A stretch of 64,000 bases of DNA from an uncultured Arcanobacterium sp. (lineage in GTDB: Bacteria; Actinomycetota; Actinomycetes; Actinomycetales; Actinomycetaceae). The notes below the pieces were generated by a model. The model saw only the letters and a program-made list of their open reading frames with translations, had not been told where the DNA came from and did no database searches. Location: the NCBI GenBank assembly GCA_958428545.1, contig CAUAGM010000003.1:1-64000 (forward strand). Reading direction: 5' to 3'. Each line of letters begins with the position of its first letter. Positions within the stretch are counted from its first letter, which is position 1. Shown piece after piece: positions 61,604-64,000 of this stretch. The translations under genes and the position numbers were made by a program.

Positions 61604-63733
61604 ATGGCGAATCCGCAGAGTTATCGCCCAAAAACGAGCGATATTCCGGCTCAGCCGGGGGTGTATCGCTTTATCGATGCTGATGACCGTGTGATATACG
61701 TCGGCAAAGCGAAATCGTTGCGCGCGCGCCTCGTCAATTATTTTCAGCCGCCCGAAAAACTTCATCCTCGCACTCGCCAGATGGTCTTTAGCGCTGTGCG
61801 TGTGGTGTGGGTTGTGGTTGCAAATGAACGAGCTGCACTCACACTTGAATACCAGTGGATTAAAGAGTTCACTCCTCGCTTTAATGTGATTTTTCGTGAC
61901 GACAAGAGCTACCCTTACCTGGCCGTCACCACCTCAGAAGAGTTTCCTCGGCTTCACGGCACGCGCGCTGCGCACAAAAAAGGCGATAGCTACTATGGGC
62001 CGTACACCAAAAATTCGGTGCGGGGTTTCGTAGATCTCTTGCTTAAAGTTTTTCCTGTGCGCTCGTGCTCACGCGGAGTGTTTCGACAGGCGCAGCGCTC
62101 AGGGCGTCCATGTTTAAACGGATATATTGATCGATGCGTGGCGCCATGTATTGGGCGTGTGACGTCTCAGGAGCATCAAGCTCTCGTTAGCGAGCTGATT
62201 CACTTCTTGGATTCGGATGGCAGCTCACAAATTACCGAAAAAACTGCTGCGATGCGCACAGCGGCTGCAGCTCAAGATTACGAACGTGCGGCAAAACTTC
62301 GCGATGAAGCTGCTGTGTTGAAAGAAATTGCACAGAAAAATACCGTTGTGCTCGAAGAGAATATCGATGCAGACCTATTTGGCATTGAGTTTGATGAGCT
62401 TGAAGTGAGTGTACAGGTTTTCTATGTGCGTGGCGGTCGGATTCGCGGTCAGCAGGGGTGGGTGAGTGATAGTGAAGCCCAGAGTGAAGATACATTGCTC
62501 GAAGATCTTCTTCTTCATGTCTATGGTGACGGCGCTGCTGAGCGCTTGCACGAAGGTGACCTTGCCCCATCCATGCCCAAGGTTACTCGTGTAGGATCCT
62601 CGTGTGAATCTTCGTCTGATTCTTCGTCTAGATCGCGTTCATCGCTACCGACCAAAAATGCTCCGCAATATGTTGATGACGTAGCTCATACGGCGACGAA
62701 CGTGATTCCTAGCGATATTTGGCTTCCATCGTCACCGACGAATAAAACTGTTCTTGAAGAGTGGCTCAGTGAGCTGCGCGGCGCAAAAGTGCGTATCAAA
62801 ACTCCTCAGCGAGGCGTGAAAGCACAGCTAATGCAGACAGTTCATGCAAATGCCGAGCAGGCGCTGATACGCCATAAACTCGCTCGCAGCGGTGACCTTA
62901 CTGAGCGTTCTCAAGCCCTTGAAGAACTGCGCGAAGGGCTTATGCTTGATCGGGCACCTTTGAGAATAGAATGCTACGACATCTCTCACACACAAGGCAC
63001 AAACCAGGTGGCAAGCATGGTTGTTTTTGAAGATGGCTTGGCAAAGAAAAAAGATTATCGAAAGTTTATTGTCCGAGGCGAAGATGGGCAAGGAGCAACT
63101 GACGATACTGCCGCAATGGCTGAGGTCCTCCGCCGTCGTCTCGCACGTTTAGCGGCAGGTGTGCAGCCAGATGATGCGAGTGACGATGAACCGAGTCAGA
63201 AACGTCACCTCAATAATGCGAAAGAAGAAGATGCTGGCGGTTGCCGATCTGGTGAGCTGAGCGAATCGGATCGATCCAATGCGCTGCGCCGTTTCGCGTA
63301 TCGCCCAGATTTGATTGTTGTTGATGGGGGGTTGCCGCAGGTGAATGCGGCTCAGCGGGTCATTGAAGAGCTTGAGGCAGACGTGATGGTCATTGGGCTT
63401 GCGAAGCGTTTAGAAGAGGTGTGGATTCCTGGCGAAGAATTTCCTCTCATTCTTCCTCGTCAGTCAGCGAGCCTGAGATTGCTGCAATATCTGCGCGATG
63501 AATCTCACCGTTTCGCCATTACTTTCCATCGTAAGAAGCGGACTAAAGCAATGACGCGCAGCGCTTTGGATGCAGTGCCTGGGCTTGGGGCAGCTAAACA
63601 GAAAGCACTTCTCCAAGAGTTTGGTTCTCTGGCACAGATTAAGCAGGCGGATGAAGATGAATTGCAGCGGGTTTCAGGAATTGGCCCTGCTCTCGCACGC
63701 ACAATCGTCACTTTTTTGCATTCAGAACCTTAA
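61604..63733 (+). CDS. uvrC: Excinuclease ABC subunit C
   Basis: Dual endonuclease that makes both incisions after UvrAB. The GIY-YIG domain is at about 16-96 (GVYRFIDADDRVIYVGKAKSL), the UVR motif at about 210-245, the RNase H-like endonuclease at 430-600 (RIECYDISHTQGT, DLIVVDGG), and the helix-hairpin-helix tail at about 650-709. Two low-complexity insertions stand out: a Ser-rich run at about 332-350 and an Asp/Glu-rich stretch at about 520-560. The ATG at 61604 has ggggaggt upstream, better than the in-frame ATG at 61580. It follows uvrA by 60 bp. Confidence 0.97.
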   Translation: MANPQSYRPKTSDIPAQPGVYRFIDADDRVIYVGKAKSLRARLVNYFQPPEKLHPRTRQMVFSAVRVVWVVVANERAALTLEYQWIKEFTPRFNVIFRDDKSYPYLAVTTSEEFPRLHGTRAAHKKGDSYYGPYTKNSVRGFVDLLLKVFPVRSCSRGVFRQAQRSGRPCLNGYIDRCVAPCIGRVTSQEHQALVSELIHFLDSDGSSQITEKTAAMRTAAAAQDYERAAKLRDEAAVLKEIAQKNTVVLEENIDADLFGIEFDELEVSVQVFYVRGGRIRGQQGWVSDSEAQSEDTLLEDLLLHVYGDGAAERLHEGDLAPSMPKVTRVGSSCESSSDSSSRSRSSLPTKNAPQYVDDVAHTATNVIPSDIWLPSSPTNKTVLEEWLSELRGAKVRIKTPQRGVKAQLMQTVHANAEQALIRHKLARSGDLTERSQALEELREGLMLDRAPLRIECYDISHTQGTNQVASMVVFEDGLAKKKDYRKFIVRGEDGQGATDDTAAMAEVLRRRLARLAAGVQPDDASDDEPSQKRHLNNAKEEDAGGCRSGELSESDRSNALRRFAYRPDLIVVDGGLPQVNAAQRVIEELEADVMVIGLAKRLEEVWIPGEEFPLILPRQSASLRLLQYLRDESHRFAITFHRKKRTKAMTRSALDAVPGLGAAKQKALLQEFGSLAQIKQADEDELQRVSGIGPALARTIVTFLHSEP

Positions 63734-63797
63734 ACATGCAGGCACGAGGTGTGCTGCGTGGTAAGAGCTGAGGTGGCTGGCAAGAGGATTGATAAGA

Positions 63798-64000
63798 ATG
63801 GCAGAAGTTTTTGAAGAAAAATTATCGCAAACGTGGCACGATTATTCCATGACTAATCGTGAAGACATCAACAATACAGGTTTAATTCCTGCGGGGATTG
63901 CCCAGATGGATGACGCTACACCCAGAATTGAGCCAGACCCGAGCGAAGTTCTTATTATTACTGGAATGAGCGGTGCTGGCAGATCGCGTGCAGGAGCGAC
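63798..64000 (+). CDS. rapZ: RapZ-type nucleotide-binding protein, 5' part
   Basis: N-terminal 67 residues only; the gene runs off the right edge. The segment VLIITGMSGAGRSRAGA is the family's P-loop (RapZ/YvcJ), where actinobacterial forms have GAGRS. About 45 non-conserved acidic residues precede it, longer than in many relatives, so the ATG at 63849 is another possible start. Relatives bind small RNA or nucleotides and affect cell-envelope sugar synthesis. The position after uvrA-uvrC is the usual one. Confidence 0.85.
   Translation, partial: MAEVFEEKLSQTWHDYSMTNREDINNTGLIPAGIAQMDDATPRIEPDPSEVLIITGMSGAGRSRAGA

Overview
The window comes from a chromosome of a moderate-to-low GC actinobacterium, most likely a member of the Actinomycetaceae or a close relative. 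The basis is gene content and order: glnA2-glnE near glnA1 with a DUF4191 gene, a PknL-like kinase beside an Rv2175c-like DNA-binding protein and idsA, a DUF4192 gene before sigA and parE, divergent glgC/glgA, and uvrA-uvrC-rapZ at the right edge. The species cannot be named from the sequence alone. I saw no rRNA, tRNA, CRISPR array or intact insertion sequence.

Layout. 107-3172 is a type I restriction subunit (hsdR), probably the 3' end of an acquired R-M operon. 3551-16791 holds uvrB, galE and a nitrogen block: glnA2, the GS adenylyltransferase glnE, an amino-acid ABC transporter, glnA1 and a DUF4191 membrane protein. 16908-22075 holds a degenerate lipoyl-domain E2 protein, lpdA, pepA and a DUF3043 gene. 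22254-28522 holds an M20 dipeptidase, an ErpA/IscA-type protein, a two-domain FKBP lipoprotein, sodA, a stand-alone receiver-like protein, a small membrane protein and a PPi-dependent phosphofructokinase. 28606-39384 is the pknL / Rv2175c-like / idsA / DUF4192 / sigA / exonuclease / parE core region.

39385-41024 is a small foreign island between parE and carB. It carries the C-terminal tail of a serine recombinase, an exonuclease-BRCT fusion with a near-perfect Shine-Dalgarno, and a truncated, frameshifted gene tail with 21-bp repeats. Core genes then resume: carB-carA, an ABC-F ATPase, glgC/glgA, an ABC ATPase, NfeD and SPFH membrane proteins, an XRE regulator, trmL, a methyltransferase, ilvD, an AspT-type transporter, a small Cys/His protein, uvrA, uvrC and the start of rapZ.

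The points most worth following are: (1) an E2 acyltransferase homologue that keeps its lipoyl and subunit-binding domains but has Pro where the catalytic His should be, at a locus where lipB and lipA are absent from their usual place; (2) a nine-cytosine tract in pknL, between kinase domain and membrane anchor, that could switch the protein by slippage; (3) the island at 39.4-41.0 kb; (4) about ten genes in which a TANNNT box lies 6-8 nt before a GTG or ATG, suggesting widespread leaderless transcription.
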